Below are positions 1 to 8,447 of a stretch of DNA of 44,491 bases, in pieces. The stretch's first letter is position 1. Every line of letters starts with the position of its first letter. This DNA comes from Arenibacter nanhaiticus (GTDB lineage: Bacteria; Bacteroidota; Bacteroidia; Flavobacteriales; Flavobacteriaceae). Under the pieces are notes generated by a model, which was given only the letters and a program-made list of their open reading frames with translations, searched no databases and had not been told where the DNA came from. The stretch spans positions 1-44,491 of the forward strand of contig NZ_FQYX01000031.1 in NCBI RefSeq assembly GCF_900141935.1, written 5' to 3'. The position numbers and the translations under genes are program-made.

Positions 1-256
1 CATAGGCAGGAAATTCAAAAGCGATTTGCACTACGGCTCTTTCCACTTCTTCCTCAATTCGATTCTTGAGGTTTGGCTTCCTTCTATTGAGTTCCCGTAG
101 TGCCAACTCACCTCCTTGGTCGTAGAGCTCTTTGAAACGATAAAAGCTATCTCTGCTATAACCAAAAAGCTTGCAGGCCTGAGATACGTTGCCCAATTGT
201 TCTGCTAACTGTAATAAACCTACCTTAGATTTAATTACCTTTGCTTCTGTATTCAT
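1..256 (-). CDS. IS481-family transposase, N-terminal part (cut by window edge)
   Basis: Reading leftward from the ATG at 254-256, 85 codons are open to the window edge. The peptide begins [20 protein letters not shown] and continues with a helix-turn-helix (residues about 25-45, containing [18 protein letters not shown]), then [19 protein letters not shown]. This is the typical N-terminus of Bacteroidota IS481-type transposases, which bind the element ends through this HTH and cut with a DDE catalytic domain. The DDE part lies outside the window, so I cannot say whether the gene is intact. The seen part has no stop or frameshift. The family call rests on recalled sequence resemblance. Confidence 0.85.
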   Translation of the reverse strand, partial: MNTEAKVIKSKVGLLQLAEQLGNVSQACKLFGYSRDSFYRFKELYDQGGELALRELNRRKPNLKNRIEEEVERAVVQIAFEFPAY

Positions 257-257
257 T

Positions 258-320
258 CTGACAGTTTTAAGGATTAATATTTGTTGTTTTGACTCTTTAA
301 ATATAATTCTTAACTGTCAG
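258..320. repeat. 9-bp inverted repeat upstream of the IS481 transposase
   Basis: CTGACAGTT (258-266) and AACTGTCAG (312-320) are perfect inverted copies, 45 bp apart, directly upstream of the transposase start. They could be transposase binding or terminal sequences, or an operator. The true end of the IS could not be fixed, because only one end is in the window and no target duplication is visible. Confidence 0.4.
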
Positions 321-541
321 ATTTTATCGTGGTTACTTCAGATAAAATATCCATGGACATTTTCAACGCACTGTTTTTTGCTTCCTCTCTGTAGGAATCT
401 GTCTCTAGAAAATTATCTACTTTTAATGCAGTTTTGATTTTATGGACACTGAGTGCGTTTTAGTGTTCGTGCTAGGCTTATAACAACCGTTTCTTAACAT
501 GCAGCTCCTGCATTTTTTGACATAAAAACAGTAGGTGTATA

Positions 542-946
542 CTAGAAACCCTCCAATATTTTTGTTGCCCTAACTTCTCTTCGTATCGTGATACGGTTCA
601 CGGGCCATACAAACCCATCAACATCCATATTGTTTTTAGAGGTATCTTCGTTATTTCTATAGCCCTTCGTGATCGAAGGATTTAACTTGGCTGCTATTTT
701 TAGAATTTGTCCAGCGGTCAATAGGAAGTTTTCTTTTCCCGAATAAGCGGCATCACCGATTTTATTTCTAAACTAGCTATTTATGGTGACCTAGCTACCA
801 TTAGGTTGCCACCCCCTATATACTTCTTAAGGTCTATTTTTCACTTAATTGAAGCCTGCATTAATTCCTCAACAATCAACTTCTTCATTTGTATAAAGGC
901 ATAGATTACTTTTGGTGCCTTTTCCTCTTCGCTTAATAATTCGCTT
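542..946 (-). pseudogene. Decayed IS1182-type transposase remnant
   Basis: On the minus strand, 760 to 542 reads without a stop as GDAAYSGKENFLL, then KIAAKLNPSITKGYR, then VWPVNRITIRREVRA, ending at a TAG at 542-544. IS1182/DUF772-type transposases carry GDxAYSGKEN, a KLNPxxxxGxR segment and a CPAGHMAIRKAR cysteine-motif segment in this order; here the cysteine of the last is replaced by Trp. A second coding-like piece at 841-946 (SELLSEEEKAPKVIYAFIQM, ending TGA at 841-843) lies upstream in another context and may belong to the same element. Stops separate the two pieces and no start is found. The rest of 257-1198 shows nothing further I can name. Confidence 0.6.
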
Positions 947-1198
947 AAATTTTAGGAACGATTTACCTTCACACTACAAAATTATCCTTTAACCAACCGC
1001 CACGAGAGAAATGGCCTCATTGAATATATTTTCAGGACCATCGTTCAGATTCATATACCTGTTTCCATCTAACTCGCAAATTGAAACAAACGGCGTTTAT
1101 TTAAAATTTTAGAATTGGGCAATATGCTGCAATAATATTCTACGGCAGTATGCGCATTTTTGGCAAACCATAGACAAGGATAAATTTTATTGCTCATT

Positions 1199-1630
1199 TT
1201 ATGCTGGGTTTGATTCTACGTACTTCTTAAAATTCTCCAGTATCGCTTGCCATCCCGCTCGTTGTTGTTCATCGGAATTGGTTCCTTCCGCATCAAATGT
1301 CTCACGAATAGTCACTTCATTTCCCTTAACAGAAAATTCAATTTTCACCCAGCGTCCATCCTCCATTTTATAAGTAATCAATTCTCTTTCGATTACTTTC
1401 TCGTAATTTCCATTGAAATCGAACCCCATACTTCCGTCCTTGGCTTCCATTCGCCACGAAAACGTACCTTTCGGTTTTAAATCATTTTCGGCTTTCGGAC
1501 AGCACCATTCGTCCGTCGCAAAATTCCAATTAGTGATATGTTCGGACTTTGTCCAATGGTTCCATACTTTATCTATGTTTGACTGGATTGTCGTTTGAAC
1601 AGTTATTGGTTTAAGATCTTTTGTATCCAT
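1199..1630 (-). CDS. SRPBCC/AHSA1-domain protein
   Basis: 143 residues, close to the usual length of single-domain AHSA1 (activator of Hsp90 ATPase homologue 1-like) members of the START/SRPBCC fold. It begins with the family signature of a charged strand followed by VWNHWTKSEHITNW (about 22-36), has the central GTFSWRMEAKDGSMGFDFNG beta segment (54-75), and ends with the C-terminal helix EQQRAGWQAILENFKKYVE. In bacteria these are cytosolic hydrophobic-ligand-binding proteins, often of unknown ligand, sometimes next to ArsR regulators; no such regulator is adjacent here. The gene stands alone with remnants on one side. Fold assignment is firm, function is not. Confidence 0.88.
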   Translation of the reverse strand: MDTKDLKPITVQTTIQSNIDKVWNHWTKSEHITNWNFATDEWCCPKAENDLKPKGTFSWRMEAKDGSMGFDFNGNYEKVIERELITYKMEDGRWVKIEFSVKGNEVTIRETFDAEGTNSDEQQRAGWQAILENFKKYVESNPA

Positions 1631-1951
1631 TTAGTTCGTTTTTTTATAATACACCCAAAGGCTCTAGCATCTGAGTCGAGTAATTTTCCTCATGGAGATG
1701 ATACCACTATTAAAGGTAAAAAAACAAGTGGAAAAATCCCACTACCCCAGAAATACACTTGTATGGGTATCAGCATCTGTTTTCTAGTCAAGCATGACTA
1801 TAATTTAACCCCTCGATTATTATTTGAAACGAATATATTTCCTACATGTAGGATCTAGGATACATAAACCTGATTTCTATTGATATTTAATCTTCTATTT
1901 ATGGCTATAAAACTTTTCTAAAACCATTATAGTATTTTAATAAATTACATT
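1631..1951. other. Intergenic stretch, no gene seen
   Basis: An 87-codon open frame at 1595-1858 on the plus strand lacks recognisable protein character and overlaps the 5' end of the AHSA1 gene, so I regard it as chance. The stretch presumably carries the promoter of the leftward AHSA1 gene and of the small rightward gene at 1952. No clear motif was found. Confidence 0.4.
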
Positions 1952-2116
1952 ATGATCGCAATAAGCTTCTTTCCCTACCTGAGTATAATTCTTTATCTTG
2001 GACTGATATTTGGATCAATTTATATGGTCTTTAAATGGGTCAATAAATTTATATCCTTGAAGCAAGAGCAAAATGACTTATTAAGAGATATCGTTAAGAA
2101 AATGGATGCCAAATAA
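1952..2116 (+). CDS. Small single-TM protein (54 aa)
   Basis: The ATG at 1952 opens 54 codons to TAA at 2114-2116. Residues 1-33 form a continuous hydrophobic segment (FFPYLSIILYLGLIFGSIY) and the rest is a charged amphipathic tail (KQEQNDLLRDIVKKMDAK). This layout of one N-terminal membrane helix and a short cytosolic helix is common among small Bacteroidota membrane proteins of unknown function. Codon use looks coding, with AT-rich third positions like its neighbours. The nearest genes run in the opposite direction. Coding status is likely but not proven; function unknown. Confidence 0.6.
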   Translation: MIAISFFPYLSIILYLGLIFGSIYMVFKWVNKFISLKQEQNDLLRDIVKKMDAK

Positions 2117-2265
2117 AATACCGTCCACCTTAATTTGGACTGGCGCCATCATCTTTCGGTAGTATTTAATGGCAAGTTCAACTTGAACTTATCGGTTTTT
2201 TATAACTAGAAATAAACTGTGCTTTCTAAGCTATTGGCTATAAATAGTAGTATAGTGCCTTATTT

Positions 2266-2775
2266 TTATTCCTCTTTCTTCAAAGGGGAATGATGTTCAT
2301 GGACAATCCTCCAGCCCTTTTTAGTATTTACAAATAACAAAGAGATTTGATCATTGACCACGACGAGATCTTCTCCGAATTTTAAATGGAAATCTGAGTG
2401 AAAGGTCATATTGGCCACTTGATCGTATACCGCAATTTTCATATCATTCATATCAAATTTCAATATTTCAGTAACCGAGCTAAATACATTCCTTTCAAAT
2501 TCTTCATTTTCAGTCCCACCGTTTCGTGCTTCTCCATTTTTAAATTCAGTAAACTTTGGGCCATATGCATGAAACGAGATGAGCCTGTCAAGATCACCAT
2601 CTTTAAGACTTTGAACAATACTATCCATCGTCCATTCTACCGCTTGTTGTGCATCTAGAAAATCATCGTTTACAAGATCTATTGGTGCTTCTTCTACTTT
2701 TTGTTCCTTTTCTTTACAGGAATAGTTTAAAACCCCAAAAAGAATAATCAACGTAAAAATAATTTTTGATTTCAT
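2266..2775 (-). CDS. NTF2-like (SnoaL/DUF4440-type) lipoprotein
   Basis: 169 residues with a signal peptide ending in a lipobox (LNYSC, Cys20), so an exported, lipid-anchored protein. The acidic linker (KEKEQKVEEAP) is followed by a helix AVEWTMDSIVQSLKDGDLDRLISFHA and a curved-sheet half ending LLFVNTKKGWRIVHEHHSP. This is the usual signature of NTF2-like domains of the SnoaL/DUF4440 group, in which W-R-I-x-H-x-H-x-S closes the fold. Such domains bind small ligands or act as enzymes; nothing here decides which. Length is normal for one domain plus signal. It is a single gene, with no operon partner on its strand nearby. Confidence 0.82.
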   Translation of the reverse strand: MKSKIIFTLIILFGVLNYSCKEKEQKVEEAPIDLVNDDFLDAQQAVEWTMDSIVQSLKDGDLDRLISFHAYGPKFTEFKNGEARNGGTENEEFERNVFSSVTEILKFDMNDMKIAVYDQVANMTFHSDFHLKFGEDLVVVNDQISLLFVNTKKGWRIVHEHHSPLKKEE

Positions 2776-3382
2776 AGGTAGCCATTTATTTTTTTGAGGT
2801 CATTCTTCGGCTGGGCTCAGTACAAGCATGTAATTGGCATAGCTAAATTCGTATTTGCTATCAGTTTACGTTCATGCTGATTTCATGATTTTCACTGTAC
2901 ATACATGCTTACTTACAATAAGTTATGTGTTTTATACAACCTATAGACCTCACTTTATACTAACTGCTAAGAATCATGTATAAACTGTCCGAACCGCCCC
3001 CTTTGTCATAAAACCAAATCACAAAACCTGCTTTATATCCGGCCGTTACGTCCATTATGGCTAATTAAAAGTTCCAATAACCAAGGCTACCCTATAAAAA
3101 TATTGAGCTAGGGATGATTGCCAAAAGAGAAAATATTACTGTTGAACCAAAACAGGAACTGAAATCAAATTTAGTTATAACTAGCAGGGAATCTTTAGAC
3201 AACAAAGAAATATTCTTATCAAAAAGACACACCGTATTGATACGGTACTAAAAGTTAATATGTGATTATTCCTGATCTAATCATTATATAAATCCGATAA
3301 TGGCTCTTAACTTTGTATTTTAAAAGAATATTCTCTCAAATTAGAGAAATTCAGTCAACTAAACCTTAAAAAAATAATACTT
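2776..3382. other. 607-bp intergenic stretch with one doubtful mini-ORF
   Basis: An ATG at 3114 opens 45 codons to TAA at 3249-3251 (starts MIAKRENITVEPKQ). It has coding-like composition but matches nothing I know, and may be a relic. A promoter-like -7 box for the next gene lies at 3308-3315. The rest, 2776-3110, shows no gene. Confidence 0.35.
3308..3315 (+). promoter_or_regulatory. Putative Bacteroidota -7 box (TAACTTTG)
   Basis: TAACTTTG fits the TAnnTTTG consensus recognised by the Bacteroidota primary sigma factor. It lies 67 bp before the ATG of the small membrane protein at 3383. No convincing -33 TTG partner is seen, so this is a moderate call. Confidence 0.4.
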
Positions 3383-3580
3383 ATGAATAAGACCATAAAA
3401 ATGATTTTGGTTATCGCTGGCACTGTGCTATTAGGATATGGAATATACACCTTTATTGTACCAGAAACCGTAGTGAGCATAGGGTCCTTAGATCTTATTA
3501 AAGCCCAAGATAACAACAACGCTTATATTGCCATTGGCCTGGGATTAGTAATACTCTTTTTAGGTTTATATAAAAAGTAA
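3383..3580 (+). CDS. Small two-TM membrane protein (65 aa)
   Basis: 65 residues: an N-terminal membrane helix (MILVIAGTVLLGYGIYTFIV, 7-26), a short polar hairpin (SLDLIKAQDNNN, about 36-47), and a second helix (AYIAIGLGLVILFLGLYKK). N-terminal positive charges suggest both ends in the cytoplasm. It resembles small DUF3185-like hairpin membrane proteins of Bacteroidota, but I do not recognise a named family with certainty. A -7 box at 3308 and the isolated position suggest its own transcript. Function unknown. Confidence 0.72.
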   Translation: MNKTIKMILVIAGTVLLGYGIYTFIVPETVVSIGSLDLIKAQDNNNAYIAIGLGLVILFLGLYKK

Positions 3581-3675
3581 ATAAAACGACAGGGATACCT
3601 TTGCGTGGTAACTTCAATTACATTGAAATACAAACAGCTATCCTATTACAGTATTTTTAGATTAGTGGTGAGTTT

Positions 3676-4353
3676 ATGAAGAAAACAGAAAAAGGCACCC
3701 AAAGAACAAAGAAACCTTGGCCTACAAAAGCTGCCATGGAACAGGTCTATGAAATGAAACTTTGGGGCGACAACAACGCTGATTTTTATTCAGGCGTAGG
3801 ATCACATGATCCTGAAATAGTACTTCCATATATAGAAGTAGTAACATCATTTTTATCATCCTTTAAAAGCCCTCTTACGGTATGTGATTTAGGGTGTGGC
3901 GATTTTAATGTAGGAAAAGAATTGGTACGGCATACGAAGAAATATGTTGCGGTCGATATCGTAAAGCCCCTAATTGCCCATAACCGAAAAAAATTTAAAG
4001 AAGAAAATTTAGAATTCCATTGTTTGGATATCGCAGTAGATAATTTGCCTTCCGGGGATTGCGCCATAATAAGACAGGTACTTCAACATCTGTCGAATAC
4101 TGAGGTTCAAAGTATCGTGAATAAATTAACTGATTTTAAATATGTTATTTTAACAGAACATGTGCCTGTAGGAGATTTTATACCCAATAAAGAGATTATT
4201 TCAGGACAAGGAATTAGACTCAAGAAACAAAGTGGTTTAAACCTATTAGCAGCACCCTTTAATTTTAAGATAAAAGACGAAAAACAATTATTGTCTGTTC
4301 CTTTAAATGATAATAAAGGAGTAATCATAACCACGCTTTATACAACTTCTTAA
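3676..4353 (+). CDS. Class I SAM-dependent methyltransferase
   Basis: 225 residues. Motif I is clear: VCDLGCGDFNVGKELV (residues about 69-84), followed by the acidic end of strand 2 (YVAVDIVKPLI) and a strand-4 region DCAIIRQVLQHLSNTEVQSIV, the usual position of motif post-I. The enzyme should move a methyl group from SAM in the cytosol; the acceptor is not predictable. The N-terminal 60 residues (RTKKPWPTKAAMEQVYEMKLWG) precede the Rossmann core, as in FkbM- or Methyltransf_25-like stand-alone enzymes. The gene follows the small membrane protein by 95 bp, probably a separate unit. Confidence 0.82.
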   Translation: MKKTEKGTQRTKKPWPTKAAMEQVYEMKLWGDNNADFYSGVGSHDPEIVLPYIEVVTSFLSSFKSPLTVCDLGCGDFNVGKELVRHTKKYVAVDIVKPLIAHNRKKFKEENLEFHCLDIAVDNLPSGDCAIIRQVLQHLSNTEVQSIVNKLTDFKYVILTEHVPVGDFIPNKEIISGQGIRLKKQSGLNLLAAPFNFKIKDEKQLLSVPLNDNKGVIITTLYTTS

Positions 4354-4710
4354 GTTCCCATAAATTGTCCCCTAGGGTGTATCCAAATATCTTTGAGTTC
4401 TACAACAACTTTTTATAGGTACACACCAAAATATAGTTATGATGCAGATCTGGACAGTACATATAACGATATTGATTTTGAAAGTATTAAAAGCACAAGT
4501 AAAACACTCGTGGTATTAATCCAATCTTGATGTAAAAGTAGACACTCTGGATTTTTTTGAAAATCTATAAAATCATGTGGTTAGGCCAGCAAAAATGGCT
4601 AAGTTTAAAAAAGACAGAATTGATTTTACAACTATTTTTTTCCTGATTAAGGTCTCTTAAATGAACTTTGGCAAACTTATATTTTTACCCCACACATATA
4701 ATAATACGAA
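4354..4710. other. Intergenic stretch with a possible gene relic
   Basis: On the plus strand, 4393-4530 can be read for 45 codons (including YTPKYSYDADLDSTYND and SKTLVVLIQS, then TGA). It looks coding in composition but starts only at TTG and is unknown to me, possibly the end of a vanished gene. The remainder to 4710 holds nothing recognised. Confidence 0.3.
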
Positions 4711-5169
4711 TCACTGTGCTGAAACTTCGGTTTTCTTTTTCATGAGTAGGCGCTCGTCATTATCTAAATAGTAGTTATCGGAGGCTGAAAACACTACAAA
4801 ACCTAGCTTTTTATAAATATGGAGGGCCGAAGCATTTTTGGGATGCACCGTCAAACAGATTTCTTTACAATGGTTGTTCTCTAAAAGCCCAATCAATTCT
4901 TCCGTTAATTTTTTGCCTATTTGCTTTCCTCTAGCTGCCGGACGTACACCAACAGACAATATCCAAGCTTGATTAGTATTCGCTGAAAGATTTCCCAAGA
5001 CATAGCCTAAAACTTCATCGCCCTCCTTGGCTATTAAAAAATAATCCTCGGAAATATCAAAAAGCTGTCTTAAAACAAATAGTGGATAACTTCCATCCTT
5101 AAAACACATTGTTTCAATTTCATGGACTACTTTTAAATCTTGTATTGTTGCTTTTGTTATCGTAATCAT
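4711..5169 (-). CDS. GNAT-family N-acetyltransferase (RimI-like)
   Basis: 152 residues covering one GNAT domain. The acetyl-CoA pyrophosphate loop is visible as VRPAARGKQIGKKL (about 78-91), matching the family pattern R/Q-x-x-G-x-G/A. It is preceded by strand 4 (AWILSVGV) and followed by KEICLTVHPKNASALHIYKKLGF, the classical motif B with the Tyr of the alpha4 region, as in RimI-type enzymes. It should transfer acetyl from acetyl-CoA to an amine in the cytosol. True RimI acetylates ribosomal protein S18, but this short sequence does not prove that substrate. Single gene, convergent to the methyltransferase. Confidence 0.85.
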   Translation of the reverse strand: MITITKATIQDLKVVHEIETMCFKDGSYPLFVLRQLFDISEDYFLIAKEGDEVLGYVLGNLSANTNQAWILSVGVRPAARGKQIGKKLTEELIGLLENNHCKEICLTVHPKNASALHIYKKLGFVVFSASDNYYLDNDERLLMKKKTEVSAQ

Positions 5170-5602
5170 GCCTTCTTTTATAGTAGCTCCCAGGGTCCTC
5201 TAATTTAAAAATCCATAGGAGTGAGATGTACAAAGGTAAAAAAATGCAAAACCTACATAGGAAATCTCCCTAATTATTCTAGTATCAACATAGTTTATTT
5301 ACCACGTTACGGAACAATAAATTCTTGCGACCCATTTAATTTAGAATTCAAGAGATAATGACCACTGCCCCATCCTTAACAACTCTTTAAACAATATATG
5401 ATACTGTATTTCCCTAAATTTCCTTCGCTCTTTCAGAAAGTGTCTTTTGACATGGGCGTCAAGACACCTTTTCCAAGCGTCGTGGACCGCCCCGTGTAAA
5501 AGGATTCCTCAAAGCAGAGGTAAATGAACGCTCCCCAGCACTGAATGTGGCTATCTTGAGCAGGACGGTGTTGTAAAAGGGGCTGTGCGAACCGTACTTC
5601 CC
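5170..5602. other. 433-bp intergenic stretch with a stem-loop
   Basis: Contains an imperfect hairpin near 5440-5468 (GTGTCTTTTGAC and GTCAAGACAC, two-base bulge). A GC-richer segment at 5455-5600 reads on neither strand as a protein. It might be the relic of a mobile element. No gene is called. Confidence 0.35.
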
Positions 5603-6712
5603 TTAGAGTTTATTCCATATATCGCGTATTAATTTTTCATACACAGTTGCATACTGCAGCATTCCATGATCGTTCGGATGGATATTATCTACAAACATAG
5701 CATCTACAAACCCTAAATCTTCTTTTTGTAAAAGATACACTTTAGTAAAGCCTTCTGCTTTCAGGGCATCAAAAGCCCTGCCCAAATCCTTATTAAGTTT
5801 TATGGTTTTACTATTATTATTTTGGTTGGTAAAATCGTCTGAAAATCCGAGATGAGCTGTTAGTATAACCGGAACTTCCGGTCTTTTTCCCTTTAACTTC
5901 TTCACGGCTTCTACAGCCAATTTATAGGTGTCATCCCTTTCTGGGGTTAAGTTGGGCAAACAGTCTAGGATATAAACTTTAGCATCAATTTCCGTCATTA
6001 AATCAATCAGTGCTGGCTCTAGCCTGCCATTTCCAGAAAACCCAAGATTAATTACCGGCCATTGTAATTTTCGTTCTAAAATATTCGTCCAAGCCATTCC
6101 TGGGCGAGAAGCACAGGCACCCTGACAAATAGAAGTGCCATAGGCAACAATGGGTTTCTCTATTCTTAATGGTAAGGCCTCAAAAAAGAATTCTTCTTCA
6201 ACGCCTATTTCTAAGTGATCTACTTCATTGTACAGGGGTAAGAACAACTGAAATTCTGTTCCATTTTTTATATAGGATGCCACATTTACATCAACCTTAA
6301 AGTTATAACTGCTTATGCTATCGATGCGATACGTTCCCCAAGGACGAAACCATTCCCCGTCCTTAGTTTTACCATACAAATCAAGGCCGCTTACCCCTGT
6401 TGCGGGCATATGTGGCATGGCAATAGCTCCTTTTAATTTGTATTTTACTCTAATATTATTGGCATTGCTTCGAAACCGTATTGATAATCCTGCAGATTGT
6501 TTGGACAATCTCCAAACGGCCTCTCTTAGCTTTTCCTCCGCTCTTTCGGGCAACCGATGGTAAATAGTTTTCTCTTGCTGAGGCCATGCTTGCCCCGCTA
6601 TAACGGGAAATTCGCTCTTGGCCGGATTCCACCATTTTAATTCCGTTATTTCTTGAGCAAAAGAAATATGGGCCAAAAATAGTATCAGCGATAGTAAGTG
6701 TATTTTTTTCAT
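5603..6712 (-). CDS. Secreted GxDLY / SGNH-hydrolase family esterase
   Basis: 369 residues with a signal peptide (residues 1-19, cleavage after SFA). The N-terminal beta domain carries GLDLY (109-113), the hallmark of the GxDLY module. The C-terminal SGNH domain has block I VAYGTSICQG (nucleophile Ser194), Gly226/Asn228 in NLGFSGNGRLE for the oxyanion hole, and the Asp342-His345 pair in VDNIHPNDHG. This two-part layout is standard for Bacteroidota SGNH_hydro_3-type enzymes, usually carbohydrate esterases or lipases outside the cytoplasm. It is co-directional with the sulfatase upstream (107-bp gap), which suggests joint action on a decorated glycan. Exact substrate unknown. Confidence 0.87.
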   Translation of the reverse strand: MKKIHLLSLILFLAHISFAQEITELKWWNPAKSEFPVIAGQAWPQQEKTIYHRLPERAEEKLREAVWRLSKQSAGLSIRFRSNANNIRVKYKLKGAIAMPHMPATGVSGLDLYGKTKDGEWFRPWGTYRIDSISSYNFKVDVNVASYIKNGTEFQLFLPLYNEVDHLEIGVEEEFFFEALPLRIEKPIVAYGTSICQGACASRPGMAWTNILERKLQWPVINLGFSGNGRLEPALIDLMTEIDAKVYILDCLPNLTPERDDTYKLAVEAVKKLKGKRPEVPVILTAHLGFSDDFTNQNNNSKTIKLNKDLGRAFDALKAEGFTKVYLLQKEDLGFVDAMFVDNIHPNDHGMLQYATVYEKLIRDIWNKL

Positions 6713-6819
6713 CGTTTTATATTGTTTTTAAAACTCCCATAGGTTTCCTCCTTTGATGTAAGCCTAGCATTCCCCTAGTACTTGCAAGCAACTGCTTCTA
6801 TATCTATATACTTGTCGTT

Positions 6820-8253
6820 TTATCGGACTAAGTTCTTTTGTAAGATTTGCTTTAATTCCAGCACCACATCTGGATATTTATCGGCTACATTATTGGTTTC
6901 CCCTTCCGTTGTGGTTTGATCGTACAGTTCTACAAAACCATCCTTATGAAGGGTCATCCGGTGTGTTTTGGTTCTTATGGAGCTCGCATCGTTAAAATAC
7001 GAAAGGGCAAAATGACCCTTGGCCGTCGGTTCTTCCAATATCGTTCTCAAGGATGCACCTTGGGCAAACTCTGGCACCTCAACGCCCGTTAAATCACATA
7101 GGGTCGGAAAGATATCGAGTGTCTGTATGATGGCTTCACTATTCGCCCCTGCGTGGGACATGCCAGGGTAGTGAATGATCAAGGGCGAATGCAATGACTC
7201 TTCGAACAAGCTGTGTTTTCCCCAAATAGCATGTTCTCCCAAGTGATACCCATGGTCTCCCCAAAGCACCACAATGGTGTTTTTATCGGCTCCGTTTCGT
7301 TTTAGTTCGGCCAGAATTTTTCCTACCTGGGCATCGGCATAACTCACCGCTGCCGCATAATGACGCCGTATTTCTTCGGCAAATTCTTTATCCGTATTGG
7401 GATCCTTGCCCCATAAATTGTATTGGTTAAATTCTCCGGAGGCATGCCATGTGGTCCTTCCCGTTGGTTTTTGAGGATGTTGTATTTCTGGAAGGACTAC
7501 CTCCTTGTATTGCTCCAAATACGATTTTGGCGCTCCAAAAGGCAGGTGAGGTTTTATGATACCTACTGCCATGAAAAACGGTTTGTCATTATCCGTGGCA
7601 AGCTCTTTCAATTGTGTCAAGGCCTCCTCGGTAATTGCCCCATCTGGATAAATGGCATCATCCCCTTCTTGGGCCTGAAAAACGGCCATATCCTTGGCGT
7701 TTTTTCGTATTTCGCCATATGCCAATCCGTGCATTGCCCCTCGTGGATGTTCCCATTGAGCGACAGGCATCAGTTGTTTGTCCCATGCCGCTGGCATTTC
7801 AATGATGGTACTGTCGTTCCAATTGGCACCACCCCTGCCGCCTGGGTGATGCGATACCTTGCCTACGGACACCGTGGTATATCCGTTTGTCCTGAACCAC
7901 TCGGGCATACTAGGTGTCACCTTATCCTTGCCTTTTGCTATTTTATCGGCTCGCTTAAAAAGTGCATTATTACCAGATGGCCCGTACAAACCTGTTAATA
8001 AGGTATAGCGAGAGGGACCACAACTAGGAGCATTTACATAGTGGTTCTGAAAAGAGACACCCTTTTTTGCCAAGGCGTCTATATGGGGAGAATGAATATA
8101 ATGTGCTCCAAAACTTTTAAGCTCAGGACGCAGATCGTCTACACAAATCAACAAAACATTCGGTTTTCGAACGCCTTCTGCTTCCCGGCAAGCGCTCATG
8201 AACAAAACACTCAAAAATGCGCCAAGAACGGGTAATAGGACTTCTTTTTTCAC
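6820..8253 (-). CDS. Formylglycine-dependent S1 sulfatase (iduronate-2-sulfatase-like)
   Basis: 477 residues. The maturation motif CxPxR is CGPSR (78-82), where Cys78 would be oxidised to formylglycine by an FGE/anSME enzyme. The metal site starts at DD39-40 ([19 protein letters not shown]). The second half contains [13 protein letters not shown] and [16 protein letters not shown], typical of iduronate-2-sulfatase-like S1 enzymes. N-terminal residues 5-22 form a signal sequence with Cys22 as a possible lipid anchor. Predicted role: removal of a sulfate ester from a sulfated polysaccharide in the periplasm or at the surface. The neighbouring esterase, phospholipase and dead GH20 fit a polymer-degrading block. 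The precise glycan is not predictable. Confidence 0.92.
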   Translation of the reverse strand: MKKEVLLPVLGAFLSVLFMSACREAEGVRKPNVLLICVDDLRPELKSFGAHYIHSPHIDALAKKGVSFQNHYVNAPSCGPSRYTLLTGLYGPSGNNALFKRADKIAKGKDKVTPSMPEWFRTNGYTTVSVGKVSHHPGGRGGANWNDSTIIEMPAAWDKQLMPVAQWEHPRGAMHGLAYGEIRKNAKDMAVFQAQEGDDAIYPDGAITEEALTQLKELATDNDKPFFMAVGIIKPHLPFGAPKSYLEQYKEVVLPEIQHPQKPTGRTTWHASGEFNQYNLWGKDPNTDKEFAEEIRRHYAAAVSYADAQVGKILAELKRNGADKNTIVVLWGDHGYHLGEHAIWGKHSLFEESLHSPLIIHYPGMSHAGANSEAIIQTLDIFPTLCDLTGVEVPEFAQGASLRTILEEPTAKGHFALSYFNDASSIRTKTHRMTLHKDGFVELYDQTTTEGETNNVADKYPDVVLELKQILQKNLVR

Positions 8254-8447
8254 AAATTAAAGTTATGTTTCTTATGTTAATACTATGTATGTTTTTAAGG
8301 CATAAAGTTCCCCAGCTCTACCCTAGCATAGTTCGGGCTCCATTTTTTTATTTCTTCCTCACGTTGGAGTGGCTCTAATCGCTATCCAAAATAATTCTTA
8401 TCCGTTATTGGTACATCCCCCCATCATTGATACGAGTATTAAACAGC

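Noticed and set aside
1595-1858. 87-codon open frame on the plus strand
   Set aside because: Overlaps the AHSA1 start, no domain or membrane character, composition not coding-like.
5455-5602. GC-richer piece with GAACCGTACTTCC, reminiscent on the minus strand of the end of a group II intron domain V
   Set aside because: Only one half of the domain V stem is seen, and no intron-encoded protein or other intron part exists.
7423-7998. 191-codon open frame on the plus strand
   Set aside because: Lies fully antisense to the sulfatase gene, has no recognisable domain, and the sulfatase frame is beyond doubt.
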